Shown here: in pieces, positions 33,460-45,479 of the stretch
Numbering within the stretch: the stretch's first letter is position 1
Layout of the letters: each line of letters begins with the position of its first letter
Assembly: GCF_000247695.1 (NCBI RefSeq)
Contig: NW_004624795.1
Coordinates: forward strand, 12,366,870-12,430,869
Source of the DNA: Heterocephalus glaber
Taxonomy: Eukaryota; Chordata; Mammalia; Rodentia; Bathyergidae
DNA length: 64,000 bases
Direction: 5' to 3'
Position numbers and translations under genes: made by a program
The notes under the pieces: generated by a model
Told to the model about the DNA's origin: nothing
Databases searched by the model: none
The model's input: only the letters and a program-made list of their open reading frames with translations

Positions 33460-33620
33460 CCTAATAGCCACAGTTCTTATTCACAAGATGTCCACAAAGC
33501 CCATCGGCAGCCTTGGGAGGCAGATCCTTTATCCCCTTGTGACAGACAAGAACCCAGGGACTTACCTGGAGGAGTGCACCTTGCCAAGCAACATTTGCTA
33601 TGAACCCATGAGATGGCCTA
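33460..33620. repeat. MIR/L2-class ancient repeat fragment
   Basis: GGCAGATCCTTTATCCCCTT, GTGACAGACAAGAACCCAGG and GCACCTTGCCAAGCAACA resemble the 'tatccccattttacagatgaggaaactgag...cttgcccaaggtca' type repeat. Confidence 0.45.
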
Positions 33621-34559
33621 GATCTTGCTGCTAGGCCCCCTGCTACTACACCTGGGAACTTTGTCCTGGAAGAGCAGGAATCGTGATTCTGATTTCCAGG
33701 AGGCCTTGTGGCCTGGCTTGCCTCCGCATGCCACATCTGGGTAGCCAGGTATTGAGTGTGGCCCAGGCAGGAACGAGGGTCTTTCAAGGCTCCTAGAGTG
33801 GTAGGAAGCCCAGCAGAGGCCAGTCCCCTCAGTGGCAGCAATAAAGCCTCTGCTGCTGTCCTTTCCAAGCACCAGCAGGGTTCAGGTCATAGGGGTTTGT
33901 GCCAGGACTTAATCAGAAGGGCCCATCTCAGCTCTTGCCCCTCACAGGGTGTGGCATCCCTTTTCCTGTCCATAGGGTAACAGCCTACAAATAAGTGGAG
34001 GAATTAGCTCAGTTCAGTAGCCGATGCCTGGGACTTTTCATCTTGATTCCATGATGAGTGTTTTCCCCAGAATGCCCTGAGTCCCAAAAAGAGATTTACC
34101 AGCTAAACCTGCCTGGCTCCAGAGGAGTCACCGCAGACATCCTGCTAAACACCCGAGGGCCAGGAATGCCTTTGTGAAAATTTTCAGAGCTGATCCTAGA
34201 AAAGCCTCCTTCAGGCCACCAAACTATGTGTTTGTGTCTAGGGATGAATCGTATGAGGAAGATGTTTGCTCCTGAAATGAGACATTTTGTACAGTGCATG
34301 CGGGCCTTTTATGTGACAGGGAAGGGAGAAGCTGAGCTGTCAGATGCCAGGGTTTGAAGTTGAAAGTTGACTTTGCCCCCTGTAGTGACAAAGTTCTGTG
34401 TCAGCTCGAATTTCAATTTCCTAGGATTTCCATCTGTTTACAGCCCAACCTGGTGTTCTCAGCACCTTTGGGTGTGCTTTTTGTTGATGTTGTTGTGTTT
34501 ATTGTTTTTTTGTTTGTGCTTCAGTGGTTAGAGGAGGGGTGGTTAGTGACAGGGCAAGG

Positions 34560-34765
34560 GGGCATTTAACCATTTATTCTTTTTAGTAGCTTTAATTGTG
34601 TAAAGATTATAATGCATACAAACGGCTGTAATTAGAGGAGTTGGTTCTGTAAGACAGTGTTTTAGTGAAGAAAATTATAGTGTTCATAAGCTGTTTAAGG
34701 AGGAGGCAGGATATATTAACATGCAACTAGTTTTTGCTATTTCACACTGTGCATTTACCAGTGCT
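34560..34765. promoter_or_regulatory. Candidate conserved AT-rich block
   Basis: GTAGCTTTAATTGTGTAAAG, ATTATAATGCATACAAACGG and CTGTAATTAGAGGAG, followed by TATATTAACATGCAACTAG. Repeat-poor and motif-dense. Inference only. Confidence 0.3.
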
Positions 34766-35239
34766 CCCTGGAGGTATATCCCCTAATTCCAAAATAATCC
34801 TTGTCCCAAAGTGCTTCTCAGCTTCCAGCAGCAGAAGCAGGCCCCTTAGCAGGAAGTGGAGCTTTTCTCCAGCAGCTTAGGACACCATACTTTGTTCTAC
34901 AACAAAATGAGTTTCCATTCATTTATGAGACCCATAGAAGTCCCGACTATTACTCTGGGACTGGGGGCGAGACGGTAAGTACTGTGAGCAAATGGAATTA
35001 CTATTAAATGTAATGTAAGTGAGAAACCTGGGGAGCGAGTACGCTGTTTACACACTGATCAGGGAAGGCAAAGAGAAAATGGAACCGGGTGGTAGCTTGG
35101 AGAAAGGGATGGGGGAGTGGGGTAAGGGTGTGAAGGTGTTCGGTTAGGCAGAGTGGACATGTGACCACTCAAGGACAGGGATTTCTAGGCTGATGACATG
35201 GCCCCTGTGGGCCCCAAGGCACAAACAAGCTTTGTGAGT

Positions 35240-35490
35240 TCAGGGAACAGAAGGAAAGAAGGTGGAACCAGAGGACAGCAGGGAGTGGGTCCCAGAGGCA
35301 CAGTTGGAGAGGTGGCGGGGCCAGGTCATGCAGGCTCTTCTAGGGGATGAGAGGATATTCTGTCACTGCTCCAGTGATCCCCTGGGGGACTCTGCCAGAT
35401 GGTCTCAATGTCAGAGGTGCCAAGAGCAGAGCATGGGGCTTTTCCCTGGAGGTGAGCTTTTAGGCCCAGCAGTGGCCCTGGACTATTGAC
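35240..35490. repeat. Ancient mammalian interspersed repeat, unassigned
   Basis: GAGGTGGCGGGGCCAGGTCA, TGCAGGCTCTTCTAGGGGAT and AGAGGATATTCTGTCACTGC fit the 'cagatcatgtagggccttgtaggc...ttggattttattc' part of the old repeat also seen at 25.3 kb. Confidence 0.5.
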
Positions 35491-36429
35491 GGCCCTCAGG
35501 ACACCAGTTGGAGAAAAAAGGCTGTAAAGGACTTGAACCCATGTGCTGTAGGGACATTGATGGCTCTGGCTCCATTGGGTGCAGAAAGCATGGCCCTGAA
35601 GGAGGCGTGGGTGTCTGAAGGAGCAGATGGGAATGGCAGGAACTTTCTGGCAGAAGGAACCGTATGGACCAGAGGCTCAGTTTGCAGAGGCAGCAGCGCA
35701 TAATCTGCTACGGCAAGGAGTGAACACTTGGGCAGAAGGGCCAGGATCAGGTTGGGGTCTCCTTGAAGGCTTGAACTTTATTATGTAGCTACACATGCAT
35801 AGCTTTGCTGTTAGCTTGCTTCGTAGAAATTGTACCCAAAACATCCATGTGCTTCATCCACACCAGAGACTCTGAAGCTGGTTTCTGATGCTCATCTAAG
35901 TTTTGAATTTTAAATCGCCCTGCCCTGGAATTGTAATCCCCGGGTTGAGTGTGCACCAGTTGCAGAGGGCTGGATCCCTGTGGATCTCAATCCTGGCTCC
36001 TGCTGTCATACGAGGAAGGCCTAGCTGATCGAGGTCTAGCTCCTGGTCAGATAAGTATGTGAAACAGTGTTGGGACCCCCAGGTTGCACCTCAATTGCAC
36101 AACTAAGTGTCTGTGTTTCCAATCCCCAGGCTCCGTAAACCCACGCTGAGCCTCCTGCCTTGTCCTGCTCTTCACCCCCTGCAGTTTGCTTCTGCTTGAA
36201 AACCTCAAGTATCAAGAAGCTGTCATCTGAAATATCATCGATTTGTCCCTCTGGGTTGGGTCGGAGCTCTCAGTGAGTGCTGAGGACTTTCAGTTTAGAT
36301 TTCAGCCGAAGAGGAGTGGAGATAAAGTTACTGAATACCAGGCAGTGAGCATGTGTGGGCCGCTTCCTCTACCGGCAGTTCCGGGGCCCTGGGGCTGGCC
36401 CACTCCTGTGGCCTTGCTGAAAGGCGATT

Positions 36430-36665
36430 TGCTGGGATGAAATAAAGATGTCCCTAATTGTTTGTGGTGTAGGAAAGGAATCCCATACGCATTAATTTCC
36501 CCCAGCCCGGGGTATGTAAGAAAGAGCCTGCCTGACATGTTTTTCTTTTCCATTAACACTTCTGTGATAAACAGCTTAGATGCATGGAGAAAAAATTAAT
36601 GAAACTATTGTAACAATCATGCACATGTAGGTAATTTATTAAGGACAATTAAAAAGCTTTAAAAA
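36430..36665. promoter_or_regulatory. Candidate conserved non-coding element
   Basis: TGTCCCTAATTGTTTGTGGT, CATACGCATTAATTTCCCCC, AAAATTAATGAAACTATTGT and TAATTTATTAAGGACAATTA. Dense homeodomain-like and SOX-like words in repeat-free DNA. Inference only. Confidence 0.35.
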
Positions 36666-37084
36666 CCATCCATGAGGCAAAATGAACAGGAAGCTGGAGT
36701 GTGGCGGGCTTTGGCAGGGAGCCTGCCTGTAGGTGTGTGGATCGGGCTTCTCTTTCCATTGCTCCCATTAGAACCAAAGGATGCCGGGAACCGTGGATTC
36801 CTGCTGCCAGAGCTGTGAATAACAAGCACTTCGTGCTTGCTCCTTATTCCCTGAAGCCAGAGAGATGGGACATGTGCAAGTCTGTAGTCCAGGACCCCAT
36901 TGGAAGGTGGCTCTGTTTGCTCTTCCAAGGGACACATGTGTGCTTGTCCCCAGGCCTCACCTCTCGGGACTTGTAGGGTAACATCTGGAGTTTGGACTTT
37001 CATTGCATTGCCTCTGGGAACCTTAAAACCAGAGAAGCAGAGGAGGAACCTAGAGGGGTTAAGGAAGCACTGCCATGGTGTCAT

Positions 37085-37292
37085 TTGCCATGTCCTAGCT
37101 TGGGCCTTGGGCTGGCCTCTGTGTCTGTAACCCTGAGCCTCAATTTCCTCATCTTCAAAATGAGGATAAAAGTTAAATTTTTGAGGCGGGGGTGGAGGGA
37201 GGATCACACAAGATCGTGCATGCAAATTGCTTAGCTAGATGTCTGGTGTGTGTGCTGTTAGTGCTCAGTAAATGTTTAATATTTGTTACCAT
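37085..37292 (+). repeat. MIR SINE
   Basis: CTCAATTTCCTCATCTTCAA, AATGAGGATAAAAGTTAAAT and the 3' tail TTAGTGCTCAGTAAATGTTT are clear sense-strand MIR segments. Confidence 0.85.
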
Positions 37293-37936
37293 TTTATAGA
37301 GCATCAGTATTGCCTTTGAACTAGGATTGAAACCCAGATATCTGAATGCAGGAAGGCGTCCTCTTGATGATGTGCTGGATCCCGCCTGCTCCGTGCACAC
37401 CTTCCTTCCCTACCCAGGCCTTGTTTGGCAGGGATGCCAACGTGATGCCCTGTGTGAATGTGAAGCAGCACACTCCGGACTGTCATGGATGTAGAAGGCT
37501 CTTTTCAGAGAGCTGGAGCTGCTATTCCCCCTTCTGACTTCATCCAGCCCCAGCCCCTTGCAGCTCTGTCCAGAGCTTGAGTGCCAAGTCTTCCTTACCT
37601 TGGGATTTTCTTCCCATCTCTGGGGGCCCGGGATTGCTAGGATTTACTTCTTTTTATTGGTTGGTCATGCAAGCAACCTTTGATCTTGTAGACCAGGAGT
37701 TTCTCAAACACAGACACATTTACTAAAGCGAAGCTGTGTTAGTGGGCAGTGTTGATCATGTTTTGTTTGGATAGCTGTCTTGCTTTCATGCTGTTTTTCT
37801 CCAGACTCAATCATAGGCACATACGTTATGTGCCCATTATAGACATAGGCATCTATTTGCAGGAAGTAATTTTTAGTTCACTTACTGACTAGAAAGGAAA
37901 ATGAAGTGTTTTAGCACAGGCACGTCAGACAGGACA

Positions 37937-37983
37937 GATATATATATTTATAATATATATATTATATATATAATATATATATA
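37937..37983. repeat. (TA)n tract with internal palindromes
   Basis: About 47 bases of only A and T apart from the first G, with TATAATATATATATTATATA-type self-complementary arms. It can form hairpins or cruciforms and is likely length-variable. Confidence 0.9.
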
Positions 37984-39550
37984 GCCTTCGCATGCTCCAA
38001 ATGAGCAGTGAAAAATTACTCACTTTTGCTATTAAAAGCTGTAGATCCTGTAAAAAATAGTAAATTATAGAGACATTATCAAAGTTTATAGGCACTCGAA
38101 TTTGACCTTCAGCATATTCAACATTGGAGAGGAACAGGGTTTTCTTTTCATTCTTCAAAATGAAAAAAGAGAGGGAGAGAAAAGATTGATTTCCTTCTGT
38201 AGCTAAGCAGCAACTGGAAATGGTATTCCCTAGCTTAGAAAAAGAGAAAATGCATTAAGTTGCAGAAAGTAGCGCAGGAAGTCAGTCTCCCTTGGAAAAA
38301 TTAAAACCTTCTAGAAAAGGTGAAGGTCGCTTTGCACAGGTTGGTGATTATTTATAACGGAGATTTTTCGGTGCCGTTAGCTCTCTTCTGTAGACTCAGA
38401 AAATATTATGTGGAATCATTTTTGCTTTTTAGGCTTTTCCAAAACTGTCCCCCCTTTTCTTCTATCCTTTCCCAACACATAGCTAGAAGAAGAGGGGTGG
38501 ATTTGATCGAGCAGCGCAGTTTTCTTTAACTCAGGCTTGGGTGGTGTGGTGGGTGTTGTGGTGTCTCTACACGATTCTCTTAGTTCCCCTTGGGCTCTTC
38601 GAAGCTTCCTCCCTTGTTAATGATGCAGGTACAGCCTGAGGAGGTGGGAGGATGCTGGTCAGTGTCCAGAAAGAGGGACGTGATGGGGATTGATGGAGTG
38701 CCAGGAACGTAAACTCCTGCTCCTTTTGGCTTTAGCTAGGTCCCAAAGCTGTCCCAGTGAAGATTGTTTGGAGCTGTCTGTAAGACAGACTTGTCCATAG
38801 TGTGATGTTGAGTGTGTGAGTGTGTGAGTTTGTGGGCATGTATGTGGCTGCCCATTTAAGGTAGAAATTCCACAGGGAAGCTGCTGACTGACCCTGGCAG
38901 ATAGTTTAGTCTTGAAATGCACAAATAAGATCTTTAGCCAAAATAAGTCAGCAGGTGTGAGCTGTGGCGTTTGAGGAAGGCACCTTCAAAGAACCAGTTG
39001 TTATTTCTGAAAACAGCAGGCTGGTCTGCCCTAGTGGGCTCCTGGGGTCCTCTGAAAGTAATGTCCTTACGTCCCATCTGTCCTGTGACATTTCTGTAGC
39101 ATCAGGTGCCAGCCTGGGGCCTGGCATCTCTGGTCAGGGACCTTCTCCATTCTTTTTCCAAGAGCAGAGATTTTTGCTAGCTGTTGCTGGATCTCCACAG
39201 AGAACCAGTCCCCAGTCTCATTCCTGCCTGCTGCTGCCTCTGCTGGGAGACCAATAGAGACAGTGGCTTGGGGCTTAGCTGCTCTGAGGTTGAAAGTGGG
39301 AAGGAGAAACTGTGGCTCACTGGGACAACACATGGTGGTTGAGGAATCGCAGGAGACAGGCTCAGCAATTGATCTGGCCTGACTTCTTCCTTGCAGCCAT
39401 GTTCAGTGAGAAATCTTTAAAACTCTGCACAACAGCCATCCAGCAAGGGCAGTTAGAGCCTTTGGAAAGAGAGAAGGGACAGGGCACAGTCTTGACACCT
39501 CTGTCAGCTGCTGTCTGGTCCTAAAAATGAAGCTGTGAGCGAGAAGAGTG

Positions 39551-39958
39551 TACTGGCTTTCCTGTTGCTGGGCCAAAATACCTGACACCACAACTTAAAG
39601 GAGAAGAGATTTATTTTGGCTCACGGTTTTGTTGGGTTCAGGACCTGGTCAGCTGGCTGCAAGGCGGAAACAGGGTGATGGACAGGCATGGTGGTGAAAA
39701 GGTGCATATATCGTGGAAGCCAGGAAGCAGAGAAGGAAGGGAGGAGCCAGGAACAAGAATGCTCCCCTCCAGATGACACTCCTGGTGACCTGCCTCTTCC
39801 GACCAGGCCCCAGCTCTCAGTAACACAGCCAGCTATGAACTCATCAATGGACTAATCCACTGATGAGCATTGTGGCCCCATGATCCAGTCACCTTCCAAA
39901 AGTCCCACTTCTGAACATGAAACTTTTGGGGGAGCATTTAGATCTAAATCATGATGAA
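39551..39958 (-). mobile_element. Rodent-type MaLR LTR (ORR1/MT-like), antisense
   Basis: TTCCTGTTGCTGGGCCAAAA, TACCTGACACCACAACTTAA, AGATTTATTTTGGCTCACGG, AGCCAGGAAGCAGAGAAG and ACTTTTGGGGGAGCATTTAG, then ATCTAAATCATGATG. This is the reverse complement of a rodent ERVL-MaLR LTR. It is a solo LTR: no internal retroviral sequence is seen on either side. Confidence 0.85.
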
Positions 39959-40589
39959 AAGCATCTGACACGATGGTTATACAAAGGGAAGCCATGACCC
40001 CTGTGAGTGCTGCTGGCTGCTCCCATGAGCGGTGTCCCTGAGTCCCTCTGTCCCAAGAATGGGCACTGCCGACCACACCCTTGTTCATCAGGCTCCAGTT
40101 AAAAGCACAGGAAGCACTTTCACCCCCCAGGACCTTGTTCACAGTTCAACCAGCTCCCCTAGGCACCCAGTAGGTGGTATACCCAGCTAGTGTCTGAGAC
40201 AGAGGACGGGGGATCCAGGCTATCTTCACTGTGGCTTTGTGGGCCATGGACCTGCACCTGTGTTTCCCAGGACAGGAATAACAGGGACCCTGTCCATCCT
40301 CACAGAGTGGAGCAACTTGCCCAGGACTAGAAGCTAGGCTTTCTGCTTCCTAGTGATCTGTCTCCATGGCAGACTACAGACCCCCCCTGAGCTGAGGATC
40401 CTGGACTTACAGTAGTGGTCTTTCCAGTCCATCTGCTTACTTTCTGTCTTTGCCGATTAGGATCACTGAACACAGAACTATCTTTTCTGGACTTAGGAAA
40501 AAGAGAAAGGGAGGACCTTGGACTTAAAAAGGCTGGTATCCAGCATGGCTCTAATCTGAAGAGAAAGGGCTGGATTTGCTCCTTCATTT

Positions 40590-40705
40590 TTACACTTACA
40601 ATAATAGCCACCACTTAGTGCCTAAAATGCGTCGGGTGCTGGCACAGTGCTTTCCTGCTTTATCCTGCCTGCTTTGCATAACCACCTATTTTACAGGTGA
40701 GGCCA
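40590..40705. repeat. MIR/L2-class ancient repeat fragment
   Basis: CACCACTTAGTGCCTAAAAT, CGGGTGCTGGCACAGTGCTT and CCTATTTTACAGGTGAGG follow the 'tattgagtgcctactatgtgccaggcactg...attttacagatgag' layout. Confidence 0.6.
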
Positions 40706-41035
40706 GAAGAGGTTCAGGACCTGCCCTTGGAGACTCAGGCGTGCAGAGTCTAACCTTGGACTGGGGAGGTCCAGTTCAAAGGAGCAGAATCAGGCCAAGG
40801 CCAAGGGCCTGGCCGAGGATCTGTTTCTGGTGGAGGGACTTGGGGCACTGTCCTGCAATGGAGCCTTCTAGATTTTCAGGGCATCTCATGGCAGTCATGA
40901 GGCCTGCTGGCTCTCCTCTTGCGGCCTGGGTGATGAGTCCCACATGCTGTATTTGTAACGTGACAGTGTGGGGTAGAGACATAAGCATTAAGTGCAAATA
41001 CACATTTGCCTTTGAAGAGCATGTACCTTTGGGCC

Positions 41036-41226
41036 AGGCGTGGTGGTGCTCGTCTGTAATCTCAGCACTTGGAGGCTGAGGCAAGAGGATCACCGTGAGT
41101 TCCAGGCCAGCCTGAGCTACATAGCAAGACTCTGTCTGAAAAAAACAGGGCCGAGGATGTGGCTCAGTGGTGCCTCGCTTGCCTGGCAAGCGAAAGGTCC
41201 TGAGTTCAATCCCTGGTACCAAAAAC
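41036..41226 (+). mobile_element. Composite B1 + ID SINE
   Basis: A B1 monomer (AGGCGTGGTGGTGCTCGTCT through CAAGACTCTGTCTGAAAAAA, 41036-41146) is joined to an ID body (GGGCCGAGGATGTGGCTCAG, ending GGTACC and A-rich). The A and B boxes of the ID part are readable: TGGCTCAGTGG and GTTCAATCC. The composite resembles dimeric SINEs known from several rodents. Flanks AGCATGTACCTTTG (41018-41031) and AGCATATGCTTTAT (41250-41263) may be a diverged target duplication. Confidence 0.85.
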
Positions 41227-41263
41227 CAAACAAATAAAAACAAAAACCTAGCATATGCTTTAT

Positions 41264-41354
41264 TTTGTTTTGTTTTTGGTATCGGGGATCCAACTTGGGA
41301 CCTTGTACTTTCGAGGCAGGCGGCGGAACCGCTGAGCTAAATCTCCAGCCCCCC
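41264..41354 (-). mobile_element. ID SINE, antisense, nested at the end of the B1-ID composite
   Basis: Flanked by identical AGCATATGCTTTAT repeats at 41250-41263 and 41355-41368. The body starts in a T-rich tail with G interruptions and has GGTATC in place of GGTACC. It is of the TGCCTCGC subfamily. It inserted just beyond the tail of the composite SINE, possibly in that element's own target duplication. Confidence 0.95.
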
Positions 41355-42449
41355 AGCATATGCTTTATACAGGCATGCTTCTGTACTAGCTCATTTAATT
41401 CTCACCCCCAGTCCTTGGGTAGGTACTGCAGTTAGGGCCCTGGGTTCTGCTATCCAGCTGTTGGCTGCCTGGGCTGACATCCAGAGGGAGTTCCATCTGC
41501 GGGGTGGAACCTCAGTGACATAACAGCCCCTGGGGGCTGAGAGGAGAGGACTCTGCCCCTGAGACCTGTGTGGATCTTGAGCACATTCCTTATGCTTGTG
41601 CCTTAATGAACTGAAAGAGCCAGGTGACGATGACACCCGGTGGTCCCAGCGACAGCCAGGAACTCTGGGTCATCAGATGTCCTCTTCCTGAGTTTTGATG
41701 ATGTGCTGGTATTCGGTTGCCATATGCTTCCATTTACCAGGCCTAAGGGCGATCGTGAGTGGTTCCACCCTGCCCTCCTCACTGCTGCCAGGGGCATATT
41801 ATTTTAGATCTCCTTGGACCTGGGTCAGTGGCTTCGGACCTTGGCCATGAAATGGAGTAGTTCTTCATAGCCAGGTAGTACAGGAAGTCCTTGAACTCTT
41901 CACCAGGATGAACCCAGTGCAGATACTGGTCTAGCCCTCTGGTCTGGGAAGCAGGGCACTGGCACGGCTCCATCTGGAGTCACACTCTACTCTCCATCTT
42001 GGCCATGGCTGCTGCTGCTCCTATGGGGGGATTAGAAGGTCTGGCTGGAACCTCACTCCTGCCATGACCTTGAAACTCCTAAGTGTCCTCTGAGCAGCCA
42101 GGTCTCCACATTTATCTTGGAAATTCTTTCAACCCTTCAGGAGATGTTCAGTGACTCCGAGTCCCCTCTTCATGCACCCCATGATCCCCATGTGGCCCTT
42201 TGCTGGTGCTGGGACTTCCTTTCCTTCTAGAGTACAGCCAGCTGTCAGTTGCAGCTCAGGTATCAAACGGTCGCTCTCTATGGTAACTGTGCACAGAAGA
42301 TGGTTTTGTGGTCACCCCTGAATGATGCAGAGAAACCCCTGCCCCCCCAGCTCTCACACAGGGAGCCAAGGTCACAGTTGGACCCCTTGGCAACCATCCT
42401 AAGACTTGAAACAGGGGACTTGAAGCCATTGCTTATGAATTAGCATGTT

Positions 42450-42605
42450 TTCCTTTGTGAAAACCAACTTCCTGCACAGCCGCTTGTATTTTAAAACCCT
42501 AGCAAAGGGGGGCAGCTCTCTGCCCTTGTCCACTGCTCGCCTGGTTCACGGGACCGTTATGAATTAAAGATTACAGCCGTTACAGAGATCATCTGTAAAC
42601 AAGGC
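42450..42605. promoter_or_regulatory. Candidate conserved AT-rich block
   Basis: GCTTGTATTTTAAAACCCTA and TTATGAATTAAAGATTACAG, followed by CCGTTACAGAGATC. Short, repeat-free and weakly supported. Confidence 0.2.
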
Positions 42606-42869
42606 CAGCTCCCTCTCCCTGTGCCCCTGGAGTGTTTAGGTTTTTGTGTGTAGTGAGTCCAAGACAAACAGAGATGTTATTGAGGGTCCTGGTGAGCTGG
42701 GACCTGAGACAGCAGAGGCAGCCATGGGGGAGAGGCTGGGAGCTCAGTTTTGAAATGTTGGCCTCCTGTTTGTGCTTGGAGAAGTAGACAGCATGATGCG
42801 CCCAGCAGAGCAGGCCATGTGCTGATCTGTGTAACCTTGAGGCAACTTGCGACCTGCCCCTCTCCAGTG

Positions 42870-42938
42870 TGCACGCACACAGATGCAAGCGCACGCATAC
42901 ACGCAAGCGCACATACACACAAGCACACATACACGCCC
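42870..42938. repeat. Degenerate (CA)n / (CGCA)n tract
   Basis: GCACGCACACAGATGCAAGC followed by ACATACACACAAGCACACAT-type runs. Alternating purine-pyrimidine with scattered CpGs. Confidence 0.85.
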
Positions 42939-43089
42939 ATCCATGCTGATGTCCCTGCATGGATGTCAAGCACAGACTCTGTGGACCAAGCTTAAGGATG
43001 AATTGGGGAAAAGGTGTTGTAGATGCATTCCCCATTTATTATGTGCCTTCTCACTTCGAGTAAAGATGGACCAGATGCCCCAGACATGA

Positions 43090-44350
43090 CCCTCTGGAAC
43101 CTTTACCTAAAGCAGACACTACAAAGGTAAGGGGGTTCTGAGCAGCAAATAAACCATGAAAAACAATCACCACTGTTTAATGGTAACAATAATCAACATG
43201 ACTAAGCCAAACCTGAGGATACAAAGACTCTGAAGAGCAGCTCCTGTCCTTGGCAGGGAGCTGGTGGTGTATAGATGAAGAGAGGCAAAAAGGGATGAGT
43301 CAGAGCATTTTTAGGTCCATGCCTGCACTTAGCCGCTGAGGGGGAATGAAGAGTGCCGCCGACTTCCCCTGCTTTGGCGATTTAGTCTTGGTCAAGGGCT
43401 CTGCCAAAGGCTGCACTCAGGAGCAGAATCAGGCTAAATCCCAGGCCTGCTGCTTTTGGGTCAGCAAATCTTCACTGCAAAATGTTGATATGGTTCCCAG
43501 AGCTGCATCATCTTAGAGTTTATTTTAGCAGACGATTGCCTTCTAGGTCATTCTCAACCATTTAAGTATCCTTGGCAGAGGAACTTATCTGAATCAGCCA
43601 AGGCTCTCTTGAGTTGGGAACAAGGCATCCTATTTTCCCACCCAATCTCCATGCACTCCTGGGCCTGTGGATTTACTGGCATCCCATCGGAAAGTTCCTG
43701 GCTATTAGAATGAGGAGAAAAAAATTGGTAGCATCCTGTTCCAAGGCCTAGAGGTGTAATGTGTGGTCAGACTGACCACTCCTGCCAAGCTCACTGCTTC
43801 CCTGCACAGAATTGAATTCTAGATGGAAGACTGGACATTTTCTCCTAGGGCCACATTTCCTCAAGGCATTGAGAGGTGTTAGAAGACACACAAGGTTCAA
43901 ATGAATTAGACATTGCCTAAGTGCAAGACTTTTGAGAGCTTTTCGTCTACTGATAAGTATTCTGATTTTCTACACGCAGGATAAAGTCAATAATGATTCT
44001 TGAACTTACTTGGCCACTAAACTTGTATTAGGAGAATCCCACACGACCAGGACTATAAGTCCTGAAATAATATATTTCTCTTTTGAAAATCAATTAATAA
44101 ATATTGAAAAGTCAGACAAATTTGACTTGATAGATCAAAGTCAGATATATCTGTGTCAACTCATAAAAATATATATTTGACATGATATGGAGTATATGTA
44201 AATGAAATAGGGTAGATATATTAGATATGTACATATTTATGTTTGTGTCCACACACACACATGTACATGTACAGAGAATATATACTGTATAATATATGAA
44301 ACCTCTCCATGACCCCCAGAGCTTCGAGTCAACCCATGTTACTAAGGTTT
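43090..44350. other. Unassigned non-coding stretch, AT-rich towards the right
   Basis: No gene or clear repeat. 44080-44290 is strongly AT-rich (AATAAATATTG, AAAATATATATTTGACATG, GTATATGTAAATG) and ends in a short CACACACAC tract near 44250. This part could be an eroded LINE or LTR but is not identified. Confidence 0.4.
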
Positions 44351-44369
44351 ACATCAAAAGCAGAGAACA

Positions 44370-44447
44370 GGGCCGGGGATTTAGCTCAGTGGTTTCGCCA
44401 CCTGCTGCGCAAGGACCCAAGTTCGATCCCCGGTACCAAAAAAAAAG
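44370..44447 (+). mobile_element. ID SINE, sense, with target-site duplication and 6-bp deletion
   Basis: Flanked by identical AGCAGAGAACA repeats at 44359-44369 and 44448-44458. It keeps a perfect A box (TAGCTCAGTGG), B box (GTTCGATCC) and terminal GGTACC plus nine A, so its pol III promoter looks intact. It is of the TGCTGCGC subfamily. Compared with the copy at 58.5 kb it lacks one of two tandem GCGCAA-like hexamers (TGCTGCGCAAGGACC instead of TGCGCAAGCGCAAGGACC). Confidence 0.95.
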
Positions 44448-45479
44448 AGCAGAGAACATGGGGCCAGTGTGCAATTTCCAGTTAGATTTTGGAGACTGCC
44501 AAAAAGCAGATTGGTATCTTCTCTCAGAATACAAGTTCTCTGGCTAAAAACCACTGGATACGGGGACTGGGATCCCCTCCCCAGCTCCAGCTTTCTGTGT
44601 TCCTGCCTCTGAGTGATCAGCCAGAAGCCCAGTGGCTCAGCTCAACTCAGGTTAGCCATCCTGTAAGCCCAGAACATAATTGGGCTCTTAATTGCTGCTA
44701 ATACCGTGTCTTGAACCTGATTTGGTGTGTGGGGAGGCCACGGGAGGATAATTTGAGAATTCCCTTGCCTGTTCCTGCTTCATGGTTGCCGGGTACCTGG
44801 TGAGTGTGTTGGGCTGTTTGCTTTGGGTAACTATGGCAGCTCTTTTTAATTGCCACCAGATCCTTTCAGCCCAGGCTGGGCACTGGTTGTTTTGCTGCCT
44901 GGCTCAGAGGAATGCCTGCCTCTTTGTAAGAGCTGGATAGAAGCTTTTGCAGAGCAGGCCTGTGCTATTTAATGTTTTCCTTCCCATCTAATGAATGTTG
45001 AGTAGAACTTGAGTTTAGGGTAATTTATGTGGCACAGAAATTAAACTGTTTTTGGTGTTTGGGGACTGGGGTGAAGTGTTTCTCATAAACATCCTTGTGG
45101 CAGTTTTCAGATTGCCTTTGGGTTAAACTTGGGTCCTTGTCCATGTTTGAAGTGCTCTCTGCTTTATTTTGGGAGTGGGAAGGGAAAGGAGTGAGGTGAG
45201 GGCAGGCAAAGCAGAAAGTGGAGATGCAGTGTGGGGCTTTGCCTGCGGTCAGATGGTCTAGAAAAAGGCATCGAGTGACCTGGAGATGTGAATCATCTGC
45301 TGTTGCTTTTGCTCCTCTGACGTCAGAATGACATGAGGTCCTGAACCTTTGACCCCTGGCTTCAGGTCCATAAATCTCCTGTAGTTCCCAGGGAGCTATT
45401 AGGGTTAGACCGGAGCTCCAGTGCTTGATTAGAGTGTTTTCAGTAAATACCACCCTGTGTTTTTGTTTATGCATGTACA

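Noticed and set aside
37690..37790. Second MER20 copy
   Set aside because: CCAGGAGTTTCTCAAACACAG resembles a MER20 start, but the rest does not follow convincingly.
44296..44547. Open frame with a peptide motif seen again at several other sites
   Set aside because: The recurrent peptide is just the ID SINE read through in one frame; it recurs wherever an ID lies.
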